Shown: piece by piece, positions 43,947 through 51,500 of the stretch
Layout of the letters: each line of letters begins with the position of its first letter
Numbering within the stretch: the first letter of the stretch is position 1
NCBI GenBank assembly: GCA_018056685.1
Contig: JAGPFC010000009.1
Location: forward strand, 1-64,000
DNA length: 64,000 nucleotides
From: Smithella sp.
GTDB lineage: Bacteria > Desulfobacterota > Syntrophia > Syntrophales > Smithellaceae
Reading direction: 5' to 3'
Made by a program: the position numbers and the translations under genes
Notes under the pieces: model-generated
The model's database searches: none
Told to the model about the DNA's origin: nothing
What the model saw: only the letters and a program-made list of their open reading frames with translations

Positions 43947-46556
43947 CTATTCATTATTCGCAACAGGCGAAAACGCGCCTTCATTACCCAGCGGTAAAAT
44001 TATGAACACCTTCGTCCCTTCATTCTTTTTGCTGAAAACCTCAATAATTCCCTGATGAATATCCACGATCTTCTTTACCAGAGAAAGTCCTAAACCTGTA
44101 CCATAATTTTTTCTCGTAAAGAAAGGATTAAATATATGGGGCATGTCAGACTCATCAATCCCGCTGCCTTCATCCTGAATTTCTACAACGACGGACTCAC
44201 GGGTTTCATAAGCATAACGAATCGAAACTTTTATTTTGCCCTGTTCTTTTGATGCTTCAACGGCGTTACGGATAATATTTAAGAACGCGTCCGTCATCAT
44301 TGCCGCATCCACCATTACGGGAGGGACATCTCTGAATTCTCGCTGTACTTCAATTTTCTTATCCGTAATGCCTTTTTCCGACATGGACAGGGCCTGTTCC
44401 AGAACTCTGGATAAATCCACGGGCATTTTCTTCGGTTCCACCGGCTTGGCAAAAGCCAATATGTTATTGACCAGCATTTCCAGGTGGTCAACTTCCTTTT
44501 CCGCAATCTTGAATCTCTTTAAATCATTTCCTTCCGGATTCATTCGTTTTGTCAGTATCTGTAAACTCATTTTAATTGAAGAAAGAGGATTGCGTATCTC
44601 GTGGGCTATTCCTGCCGAAAGCTGGCCCAAAGCTGCCAGTTTCTGGCTGTTGTAAAGCTGTTTTTCCAGATCTTTAAATTCGGTGATATCACGCTGCACA
44701 AGTATATAATGATTTGTTCCCAAGACCGGAGATGTTGTAATCAAAAGATTATGCCTGCGGCCGTCTTTCCCGGTCACTTCAACTTCGTACGGTTTATAAA
44801 TGCCTTTTTTCGCTTCCTCCCACTTGGACAATACGAAATCTTCATATCCTGAAGCAACAAACTCCAGAAAATGCTTGTTTTTAAATTCACGGGTTGACGA
44901 TTCCCCTTTTTTTCTTAAGCTGCGGCTCATAAAATTGATGATGCCGTTTTCGTCTATTTCGTAAATTTTATCCGGCAAACTGGTAATGATTGTTCGCAGG
45001 TAATTATACAGACCTTCAATCTGCCTTCTCAGTTCAATGTTCTCGATTAACTCGTTCTGCAACGTCTCGGCGTATTCGCTTAAACTTTTTGTCATTTCTC
45101 TTTCGTGTGAAATATCCTGCAGAGTTTCAATCGCGGCTATAATTTCCCCTTTTTCATCATAGATAGGAGCCGCCAAAAAATACAGCACCCGGCTGCGTCC
45201 TCCGAGATTTTCAAAATAATTAGTCGCCTCATAAGCACCCAAAACTTTTTCAGATTTCTGTATTTTCTTGGCTCCGTAATAGTTACTTGAACTTTCCGTC
45301 TCTTTATCAATGATCAAATCAGCAATCAGCGATCTTTTAACTGAATAAAAAGGTTTGTAATGGCTGTCGGTCCCCAGCACTTCCTCAGCCGAATAACCGG
45401 TAAGTTCGGTACATGCCCGATTCCACAAGATGACTTTATGTTCATTATTGATAACAAAACTGGGGATGGGAGATCCTTCAATAATGCCTTCTATCGTTTT
45501 CTTTTCCCGCAGCAGCTTTTCCTGCCAGTTCTGCCGTTCTTCCAATCTTTTCTTCTCTTCTCTGATGCGCAATCTCTTGCCTTCCTTATAGGCAAAAGAC
45601 ATACTGGTAATGATAACGACTATAATGAGCAATAACGAACTGAAAAGGGTATAGAAGAAAGTCTTTCTCAGTGGAGAAATGATCTTGCCATAGTCAGCAA
45701 CCACCAACATCATCCACTTTTTATCTCCGGCTTTCAAGGGATAATAGGAAATGATGCTTCTTTGCTGTTTTTTATCGCTAAGACGAATAGAAGATTCAAA
45801 ATACCCTCCATTATCAGACGAAAAATCTATATTAACCTCGTCACCCTTGGTAAAAAGTTCTTTTACATTTTTCTCAATAAAGGATGAATCTCGATAAATG
45901 AATATCGTCTGATTTTCATCTAAAACCCAAACTTCGCCCCACTCACTATCTGCGGGCTTGTATTTATTCACAACTTCAACAAGAGAAAATGAAACCAGCC
46001 AGGCGCCATCAAATTCGCCGTTTTTCTTCATTACCGGAGAACCGACAACCAGATACCTGTCTTTGGCATTCTTTATACCCGTCGCACGAGACGCTTCCGG
46101 CAAAGCCAAACTCAAATGTTTTCTTTGTTCTTTCTTTATAACTTTAAATTGTTCGTACAAATTTATCGCTGGTACAGTTTTCTTCGGGTAGATACTTTTT
46201 ATGTTTCCATTGGCATCAAAAAGAACAATAGTATCAACAGTATTTTCCCACCCGGAAGATAACATTTTGTGATAATTATTAATTTCTTCAGGCGACATTG
46301 CAAAGCGATTATAAGAACCGGAAAACAAATCGATATTCTTAGTCGTTTGAGAGAAAACATCCTCCATTCTCGTTGCGATATTTTGAATATTGGCCAGTTG
46401 CTGCCGGCTGAAAATTTTAACAATATCTTTTTCCCGGGCGCTGTTGACCGTTAAAGCCAGAAGCAAAAATAAGGTGATTACGGTAATGCTTGCAAACCAG
46501 ATGCGTAACTTTACAGCTCTATAAAAAAGGATTTTTATTTTATTGAATAGCGTCAC
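43947..46556 (-). CDS. Membrane sensor histidine kinase with Cache and PAS domains
   Basis: An 869-residue kinase. It has membrane segment about 20-40, an extracellular double-Cache-like sensor (about 45-300), a second membrane segment (about 303-325), then two PAS domains (about 370-490 and 530-640). HisKA has the phospho-His in SAGIAHEIRNPLSSIKMSL. HATPase_c has NIIRNAVEAS, DEGSGI and YGTGLGLSLVKKI. It starts at a GTG immediately after the stop of the 59-residue membrane-protein gene and is 11 bases ahead of its cognate regulator. Signal unknown; PAS domains suggest redox or metabolite sensing. Confidence 0.93.
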   Translation of the reverse strand: MTLFNKIKILFYRAVKLRIWFASITVITLFLLLALTVNSAREKDIVKIFSRQQLANIQNIATRMEDVFSQTTKNIDLFSGSYNRFAMSPEEINNYHKMLSSGWENTVDTIVLFDANGNIKSIYPKKTVPAINLYEQFKVIKKEQRKHLSLALPEASRATGIKNAKDRYLVVGSPVMKKNGEFDGAWLVSFSLVEVVNKYKPADSEWGEVWVLDENQTIFIYRDSSFIEKNVKELFTKGDEVNIDFSSDNGGYFESSIRLSDKKQQRSIISYYPLKAGDKKWMMLVVADYGKIISPLRKTFFYTLFSSLLLIIVVIITSMSFAYKEGKRLRIREEKKRLEERQNWQEKLLREKKTIEGIIEGSPIPSFVINNEHKVILWNRACTELTGYSAEEVLGTDSHYKPFYSVKRSLIADLIIDKETESSSNYYGAKKIQKSEKVLGAYEATNYFENLGGRSRVLYFLAAPIYDEKGEIIAAIETLQDISHEREMTKSLSEYAETLQNELIENIELRRQIEGLYNYLRTIITSLPDKIYEIDENGIINFMSRSLRKKGESSTREFKNKHFLEFVASGYEDFVLSKWEEAKKGIYKPYEVEVTGKDGRRHNLLITTSPVLGTNHYILVQRDITEFKDLEKQLYNSQKLAALGQLSAGIAHEIRNPLSSIKMSLQILTKRMNPEGNDLKRFKIAEKEVDHLEMLVNNILAFAKPVEPKKMPVDLSRVLEQALSMSEKGITDKKIEVQREFRDVPPVMVDAAMMTDAFLNIIRNAVEASKEQGKIKVSIRYAYETRESVVVEIQDEGSGIDESDMPHIFNPFFTRKNYGTGLGLSLVKKIVDIHQGIIEVFSKKNEGTKVFIILPLGNEGAFSPVANNE

Positions 46557-46736
46557 CTAATCTTCTTTATCCTCTTTATTTTCTTGATGGGAGAGTTTCA
46601 TGCCTATTACGACATAAACAAGGATTGACGCTGTCAGTGAAATAAGAAGTTTGGCCAAACCACTATCAATTTTTAAAATATAAGAACAAATAAGCCATAC
46701 AACGGGATAAGTTATCGCTGTTAAAAGTTCCTGCAT
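46557..46736 (-). CDS. Small membrane protein of 59 residues in front of the histidine kinase
   Basis: Read directly on minus from ATG 46736 to TAG 46557. The sequence begins MQELLTAITYPVVWLICSYI, has a second hydrophobic stretch (KLLISLTASILVYVVIGMKL) and ends in a charged tail rich in Glu, Asp and Lys. AAGGAT lies five bases before the ATG. The stop codon is directly followed by the GTG start of the kinase gene, so the two are translationally linked. Family not recognised; an accessory subunit of the sensor is plausible. Confidence 0.7.
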   Translation of the reverse strand: MQELLTAITYPVVWLICSYILKIDSGLAKLLISLTASILVYVVIGMKLSHQENKEDKED

Positions 46737-46811
46737 AATAATCCTTCTTATAAATCGTCTTATTTTACCGTTTAATCTATAACGGCCTTAACGGAAAATA
46801 TCAATAAAAAT

Positions 46812-47130
46812 AATGAGGCAAGCTGAAGACGAGTGTAACGAAGTCTGAAGCGTTAGTCGAATCAATGAAACTCCAATTTCAAAAGCAGAGCGCATTGAAA
46901 TTGGCAAGTTGAATTGTCCACTATGCGAAGCGCATAGGGATATCCCCGAAGCAAAGCGAAGCGGGATCATGAGGCAAGCTGGTATTGAGCCAAGCTGAAA
47001 ACTCCGAGGTGAAGTTTAAAACGCAAGTCGAACTATCCCAGAAGCGAAGCGACGTGGGAGGCATAGTCGAATGATCCGGTCTATGACTGGAAATCATCTC
47101 TGATGCGAAGTACCCTGAATAACCTGAAGG
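46812..47130. repeat. Tandem array of hairpins with a shared AAGC/AAGCG loop motif
   Basis: Successive inverted repeats without coding sense: CCAATTTCAA/TTGAAATTGG (46873-46904, perfect 10 bp, loop AAGCAGAGCGCA); CTATGCG/CGCATAG (46921-46937); ATCCCCG/CGGGAT (about 46942-46967, loop with AAGCAAAGCGAAG); TCCCA/TGGGA (47036-47059, loop with GAAGCGAAGCG). The loops share AAGCnnAGCG-like sequence, and AGTCGAA and AGGCAAGCTG recur between hairpins. It lies between the divergent sensor operon and atpE. It may be a structured RNA, a decayed mobile element or a nucleoid/regulatory repeat. Confidence 0.55.
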
Positions 47131-47557
47131 TCACCATGGGAGCATCTACGACGGAATGGGATTGTGAGATTGAATAAGAACGCGTCCCGTATATCCTGTC
47201 AGGGTTACTGCACGTGATTTTAAAGTTTTATCATCACGCATTTAACAAAATATTAAATTCGTCGACAGATTTTAACCGGATTGAATCGTACCGAATAATC
47301 AGTTGATTTTTTTTTCATAAGTTTTCTGCCCGCCAGTCTGTTTATGAAACGAAACAATCTCAATGGATTAGATAAAATTTTTTTTAATAAGCGCGTTCTC
47401 GCCTTTAAAATATTTATTCAATTTTTCAAGCAATGGCATAAGTCATGCAGTATTTTTCAGCGATTTGAAAAATTATTTCTCTTTCACATAGCTTTCAATT
47501 TATGTTATGGAAACGAAAAATAATAAATAAACAATGTATTATGAAAGGAGATAAGCA
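47131..47557. other. Non-coding stretch ahead of atpE
   Basis: No plausible gene on either strand. It becomes very AT-rich after 47220 and presumably carries the atpE promoter; a possible TTCACA-17-TATGGA near 47480-47515 is weak. GAAAGGAG precedes the atpE ATG. Confidence 0.4.
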
Positions 47558-47935
47558 ATGTCACACAAATTAGGTAAAACAATTTTAACAGCATTCACAT
47601 GCATGGTAGTTCTACTGGTCGCAAGTCCGTTTGTATTTGCAGCAGAAGCTATTCCGGCAGGTGGAGAATCGTACATCAAGGTATACTTTGCGGTAGGCGC
47701 GATGATCGGAGCCGGTTTGGCAATGGGATTGGGCGCGATTGGCGCAGGCGCAGGTATTGGTAACGCTGCAAACGGTGCATGTCAGGCAGTGGGAAGAAAC
47801 CCCGGCGTTCAAGGCAAGATCATGATGGTTATGCTCGTTGGTATGGCCATGGCTGAATCCATCGCAATTTACGCGTTGGTTATTTCACTGATTCTTCTGT
47901 ATGCTAACCCTTACATGCGTTATTTTTTGGGTTAA
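47558..47935 (+). CDS. atpE: ATP synthase F0 subunit c with N-terminal leader
   Basis: A 125-residue proteolipid. The C-terminal 85 residues are a standard subunit c: helix 1 with GAIGAGAGIGNAANGACQAV, polar loop GRNPG (79-83), and helix 2 with ion-binding Glu100 in MAMAESIAIYALVISLILLY. The Na+-ligand Gln of helix 1 is Ile here, which favours protons, although Ser follows the Glu. An extra N-terminal hydrophobic leader ending VFAAEA looks like a signal peptide; typical subunit c has about 80 residues. It is not next to other ATP synthase core genes. Confidence 0.93.
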   Translation: MSHKLGKTILTAFTCMVVLLVASPFVFAAEAIPAGGESYIKVYFAVGAMIGAGLAMGLGAIGAGAGIGNAANGACQAVGRNPGVQGKIMMVMLVGMAMAESIAIYALVISLILLYANPYMRYFLG

Positions 47936-47983
47936 TATAAAACAAATTAACTACAAAATAACAAAGGTTAGGGGGAAATAGTA

Positions 47984-49294
47984 ATGTCAGAAAGTAAAAA
48001 AAATAAACGGTTTTTCAATATAGGAGGCGTGTTCTTCCTGCTTATAGTCATCCCCTTATCACTAATGGCGTTTTTAATCGCTAACGGCATGTTCAAATTG
48101 GGGGTTACCGTAAAAGAGAAGACTGTTAACGTTCTCGATACTAAATCCCAGGAAGATATAAAGGCAAGAGCTGTTAATACAGCCAATGAAGTTGCTCGAT
48201 TCCTGACGGAAACCAAAAAAGATTTGCAAGTCGCAACCATCCTTCCCTCAACAGAAACTGTGTATAAACAGTTTGTTTCTGAAAATAAAAAACCCGTGTG
48301 GGTCAAGCGTGACGGTAAGCCGCAACAGATATTGATCCCGCTGTACAGTGAAATGGCTCTAATTGATAAAAACGGCAACGAACAGATTAAAATCGTTGAC
48401 GGTCAGGCAGTGCCGGCAAACAAACTGGTGAATGTCAGCAATCCGGCAAACACGACATATAAAACGGAAGATTATTTTGCCAAAACAAAAAGTCTGAACA
48501 AGGGCGACGTTTATGTTTCTCCGGTGACAGGGCTATATGTTGACAAAGCAGCCTTTGAAAAGGGACAGAGGTTCTCCGGATACGTTCGTTTTGCGACACC
48601 AATATTCAATAAAGATGGTTTTGCGGGTATCATTACTCTGGCTCTGGATTATCGCCATCTGGCCGAGTTTACGGATCAACTTGTTCCGACTCAGGCAGAA
48701 AAGGTGTTTGAAACAGATGCTGCAACCGGTAATTACGCTTATATGGTAGACAATCGTGGTTATGTGATTTCTCATCCTGCTGATTATCATATTGTTGGAC
48801 TTAAACCAGACGGGACAACTGTTCCAACACTTTCGGCTGATAATGCCAAAGAGCTGGCAAGCAAAGGCGCGGAAGCGCTGAATATGTTCCAACTTGGTTT
48901 CCTGGATCACAATATATTTAACATCTCCAAAGAAGCAACAGCCGGAAAGACAGGAATTTTGATGTATAAATACGCCGGGATTACCAAATTTGTCGCTTAT
49001 GCACCGATCAAATTTTATGCGTCAAATCTTCCCGAACCGGCCGGTTTCGGATGGGTAGGATTAGGACTGGATGTTGAAAAATACAACCACGAAGCTATGA
49101 AAGTAGCGAAGGAAATTGAAAAAGAAGCCAAAGCATGGACGGCAACAGTCATCTTTATTCTGATTGCTGCCATGGTTCTTTTGTTCTTCATTATGCTGCT
49201 TCTGGTTCGCGGAATAAGCCGGTCGTTACAGTCGGAAGTTCCCAGAGGTTCTGAAGGCGTGGCGTCATACGACGATGATGACGACGATAAATAA
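47984..49294 (+). CDS. Cache-domain membrane protein without an output domain
   Basis: A 436-residue protein with an N-terminal membrane segment (about 13-32) and a large extracellular double-Cache-like sensor (about 35-370; GYVRFATPIFNKDGFAGIIT, YMVDNRGYVISHPADYH). A second membrane segment (about 385-410) leads to a cytoplasmic tail of only about 25 residues, ending in a run of Asp and a Lys. There is no HAMP, kinase, MCP or cyclase domain, unlike normal Cache receptors, so it may act through a partner. It starts 48 bases after atpE and is followed by a terminator, suggesting a two-gene transcript with subunit c. Confidence 0.82.
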   Translation: MSESKKNKRFFNIGGVFFLLIVIPLSLMAFLIANGMFKLGVTVKEKTVNVLDTKSQEDIKARAVNTANEVARFLTETKKDLQVATILPSTETVYKQFVSENKKPVWVKRDGKPQQILIPLYSEMALIDKNGNEQIKIVDGQAVPANKLVNVSNPANTTYKTEDYFAKTKSLNKGDVYVSPVTGLYVDKAAFEKGQRFSGYVRFATPIFNKDGFAGIITLALDYRHLAEFTDQLVPTQAEKVFETDAATGNYAYMVDNRGYVISHPADYHIVGLKPDGTTVPTLSADNAKELASKGAEALNMFQLGFLDHNIFNISKEATAGKTGILMYKYAGITKFVAYAPIKFYASNLPEPAGFGWVGLGLDVEKYNHEAMKVAKEIEKEAKAWTATVIFILIAAMVLLFFIMLLLVRGISRSLQSEVPRGSEGVASYDDDDDDK

Positions 49295-49318
49295 TTAAAT
49301 CTAATTTACTCAATTTAT

Positions 49319-49350
49319 AAAAAAGGCCGGATTCCGATTCGGCCTTTTTA
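49319..49350 (+). terminator. Rho-independent terminator after the Cache protein
   Basis: AAAAAGGCCG and CGGCCTTTTT form a strong hairpin with a T-run, 25 bases after the stop codon. It probably ends the atpE-Cache transcript. The following 49351-49645 holds no convincing gene. Confidence 0.88.
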
Positions 49351-49645
49351 TATGAGACTCCAACGATAAGTAAAATCTCTATGGGCTCAGCCAGAACAAT
49401 CACAAGAAGGAGACGATTGTGGTGCTCGCTGATAGCAAAAGGAGAAAAGCACAAAGGAAATATTGTTGCAAGCGGGGTTGGCTGAAACGAGGGATCATAC
49501 CCTTTATTTTCTTTTTCATTAATTACTCTCAAAAAATAGGGTGGACTTTAATCAGGCATCATATATAATACATTCACTTGGTTTTTTATTTTAAGCTCAA
49601 GAGACTTTTCCTAGTAAGGACTATCATGAAAAAAAGGAGACCAGC

Positions 49646-49840
49646 ATGAACTATTTGCCGCATGTGATTGCTTTGATTATAGGTGTTATTCTTCTCTGGA
49701 TTTTCAAAAAAAAATATAAGAAGATACAAAACCGCGAATTAATCATTGTCTTCATTCTCTTTCTTATATTAGTCGCCATCTTTACAGCTCCTGGAATGGA
49801 TTTGATAAAAAAATTTATTAATTTCATTCAAGTAGATTAA
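49646..49840 (+). CDS. Small membrane protein of 64 residues
   Basis: Two hydrophobic segments (about 5-20 and 31-48) separated by a basic loop (KKKYKKIQNRE). GGAGA six bases before the ATG supports translation. I do not recognise the family. It lies just before the AtpZ-like gene, so it could be an ATP-synthase-related membrane factor, but that is only positional. Confidence 0.6.
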   Translation: MNYLPHVIALIIGVILLWIFKKKYKKIQNRELIIVFILFLILVAIFTAPGMDLIKKFINFIQVD

Positions 49841-49904
49841 AAGATATTGGCGAAGCAACTCCGTTTAGTTTTCATGTTCATATTTTGATTTGGCTTGAGT
49901 ATAA

Positions 49905-50159
49905 ATGAAAGGCTACCTCATCGGAAAAAAACCAAAGGCAAACCATGAGACTATCCACAAGTACAGCGGCATCTTAATGCTCTCCGCTTGGGGAGTGGCA
50001 ATGGTGGCGTCTTCTTTGCTGTTTCTTTACATTGGTTATATTGTCGACGAACTCCTGGGAACCACACCCAAGTTCATGCTTTCTTCCTTCTTTGTGGCGG
50101 TAGGGCTTTGCTTCTGGAAGCTTTATTATGAGGCACGGGAAAAAGGAAAAAAGATGTAA
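49905..50159 (+). CDS. AtpZ/AtpI-family protein
   Basis: An 84-residue protein with two membrane helices (about 22-48 and 55-76) and the typical pattern GVAMVASSLLFLYIGYIVDE, then a short GTTPKFML loop, and FFVAVGLCFWKLYYEAR. AtpZ/AtpI proteins are usually encoded at the head of ATP synthase operons and assist c-ring assembly or Mg2+ supply. Here only the separate subunit c gene is near. No strong ribosome site is visible, so the start is moderately certain. Confidence 0.78.
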   Translation: MKGYLIGKKPKANHETIHKYSGILMLSAWGVAMVASSLLFLYIGYIVDELLGTTPKFMLSSFFVAVGLCFWKLYYEAREKGKKM

Positions 50160-50167
50160 TTTTTAAA

Positions 50168-50550
50168 AGGCGAAGAGAAGATCGTAAGCCGAGTTCTGTC
50201 CCGCGCTCAGGTTGCCCTTCCTGCGGTGATGATCATTCATCTGGGACGCAAGTTGCCTTACGCCTCTAGCGACACTACCCGAGAACATCAGACGGGCCGC
50301 CCTTAAACGTTCTCCTATTTGGTCTTGCTCCGGATGGGGTTTACCCTGCCTTTTCCGTCGCCGGAAAAGCGGTGAGCTCTTACCTCGCCTTTTCACCCTT
50401 ACCCCGCTTGCGCCGGGCGGTATGTTTTCTGTGGCACTTTCCTTAGAGTCGCCTCCAGTCGCCGTTAGCGACCATCCTGCCCTGAGGAGCTCGGACTTTC
50501 CTCCAATCTGCAAAAAGCAAACCGGCGATCATCTGACCTTCTCCTGCCTG
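50168..50550 (-). ncRNA. rnpB: RNase P RNA (class A)
   Basis: On minus the hallmark GAGGAAAGTCCGAGCTCC follows the 5' stem, and the 3' side has GGGACAGAACTCGGCTTACG. The termini GAGAAGGTC and GATCTTCTC form P1, defining the ends. Several stem-loops lie between, including CGCTTTTCCGGCGACGGAAA. It cleaves tRNA 5' leaders together with RnpA, encoded 0.35 kb away on the other strand. Ends are approximate by a few bases. Confidence 0.95.
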
Positions 50551-50556
50551 TGGCAG

Positions 50557-50585
50557 ATATTACGCTGAATTCTTATTTCTTTCAA
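50557..50585 (-). promoter_or_regulatory. Promoter of the RNase P RNA gene
   Basis: On minus: TTGAAA (50585-50580), 17 bases, TAATAT (50562-50557), placing the transcript start at about 50550, where the P1 helix begins. Confidence 0.75.
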
Positions 50586-50715
50586 TAGTTTCCTTGAAAA
50601 TATAATATAAATCTGTGCAGTCTGCTTTCAATCAAACAGATTAAACAATTTAATCTTGACAAACAAACCCTACTGTGATTTACGCATTAACCTATTAATT
50701 TTAGGGGTTTTACTA

Positions 50716-50853
50716 ATGAAAAAGACTTTGACCAATAAAACAAATACCAAAAGAAAGAAAACTCATGGTTTTCTCGTGAGAATGTCATCAAAAGCCGGAA
50801 GACAGGTTTTAAGCCGCCGCAGAGCCAAGGGAAGAAAAAGTTTAACCGTATAA
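50716..50853 (+). CDS. rpmH: 50S ribosomal protein L34
   Basis: A 45-residue basic protein containing the family signature [19 protein letters not shown] and [11 protein letters not shown]. The start at ATG 50716 is chosen because L34 begins MKxTxxxxxxKRKxTHGF; GGGG lies eight bases upstream. A TTGACA at 50656 may be its -35, but the matching -10 is poor. First gene of the conserved rpmH-rnpA-yidD-yidC-jag-mnmE run. Confidence 0.97.
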   Translation: MKKTLTNKTNTKRKKTHGFLVRMSSKAGRQVLSRRRAKGRKSLTV

Positions 50854-50898
50854 ATCCGGCATCCTGGCAGTTATTTCAGGCTGGTCTGGTCACTATGC

Positions 50899-51240
50899 AT
50901 GAAGGAACAAACATACCGGAAACCGGAAAGGGTAACGAAAAGAAGCAGGTTTAAAACAATTTACGACCAGGGGGTGTGGAGAAGTTCTAAACATTTTACG
51001 ATTGTAACGTGCAGCAACACGCAAGGGGGCAAAAGGCTCGGAATAACCGTAACCAAAAAAACGGGAAACGCAGTCAAAAGAAACAGAATTAAAAGACTCA
51101 TCAGAGAATTTTTTCGTCTCCATAAGAACCTGTTTCCCGACAAACATGATGTCATCATTATGGCTAAAAGAAATGTACCCCCTCTTACTTTTAAACAGGC
51201 ATGTCATGAATTAACGGAACTCTTCACGCGGGAAAAGTAA
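50899..51240 (+). CDS. rnpA: RNase P protein component
   Basis: A 113-residue basic protein with the RNA-binding signature KRNRIKRLIREFFR preceded by LGITVTKKTGNAV. It binds the RNase P RNA and the tRNA leader. It follows rpmH by 45 bases and precedes yidD by 12, the usual order. Confidence 0.96.
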   Translation: MKEQTYRKPERVTKRSRFKTIYDQGVWRSSKHFTIVTCSNTQGGKRLGITVTKKTGNAVKRNRIKRLIREFFRLHKNLFPDKHDVIIMAKRNVPPLTFKQACHELTELFTREK

Positions 51241-51252
51241 TATATATAATTT

Positions 51253-51480
51253 ATGCTCAGGGAAATATTGACAAAATATTTTATTTTTTTAATTCGTCTG
51301 TATCAAACCTGCCTGTCACCTTTCTTTTTCGCGCCATGTTGCCGTTTCCATCCGTCCTGTTCCGAATATGCCATTGAGGCCATAAAAATTTACGGACCGG
51401 CAAGAGGTTCTTTCATGGGCATAAAAAGAATTCTGCGCTGCCACCCCCTGCATCCCGGCGGTTACGATCCCGTCAAGTAA
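51253..51480 (+). CDS. yidD: Membrane protein insertion efficiency factor YidD
   Basis: A 75-residue protein with the family pattern: [13 protein letters not shown], then [34 protein letters not shown]. It has an amphipathic N terminus at the inner membrane and assists YidC-dependent insertion. It lies 20 bases ahead of yidC. Confidence 0.95.
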   Translation: MLREILTKYFIFLIRLYQTCLSPFFFAPCCRFHPSCSEYAIEAIKIYGPARGSFMGIKRILRCHPLHPGGYDPVK

Positions 51481-51500
51481 AAAATTAGAGAGGTTAAAAA

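Noticed and set aside
46812..47130. Possible CRISPR array
   Set aside because: The repeats are short, unequal in length and spacing, and differ in stem sequence; no cas genes are present.
49191..49532. A 113-codon frame on minus beyond the Cache gene
   Set aside because: It overlaps the end of the Cache gene and its terminator and has no recognisable content.
50540..50720. Replication origin next to rpmH
   Set aside because: rpmH-rnpA often lies near oriC, but there is no dnaA, no cluster of TTATCCACA boxes and no AT-rich unwinding region that I can support.
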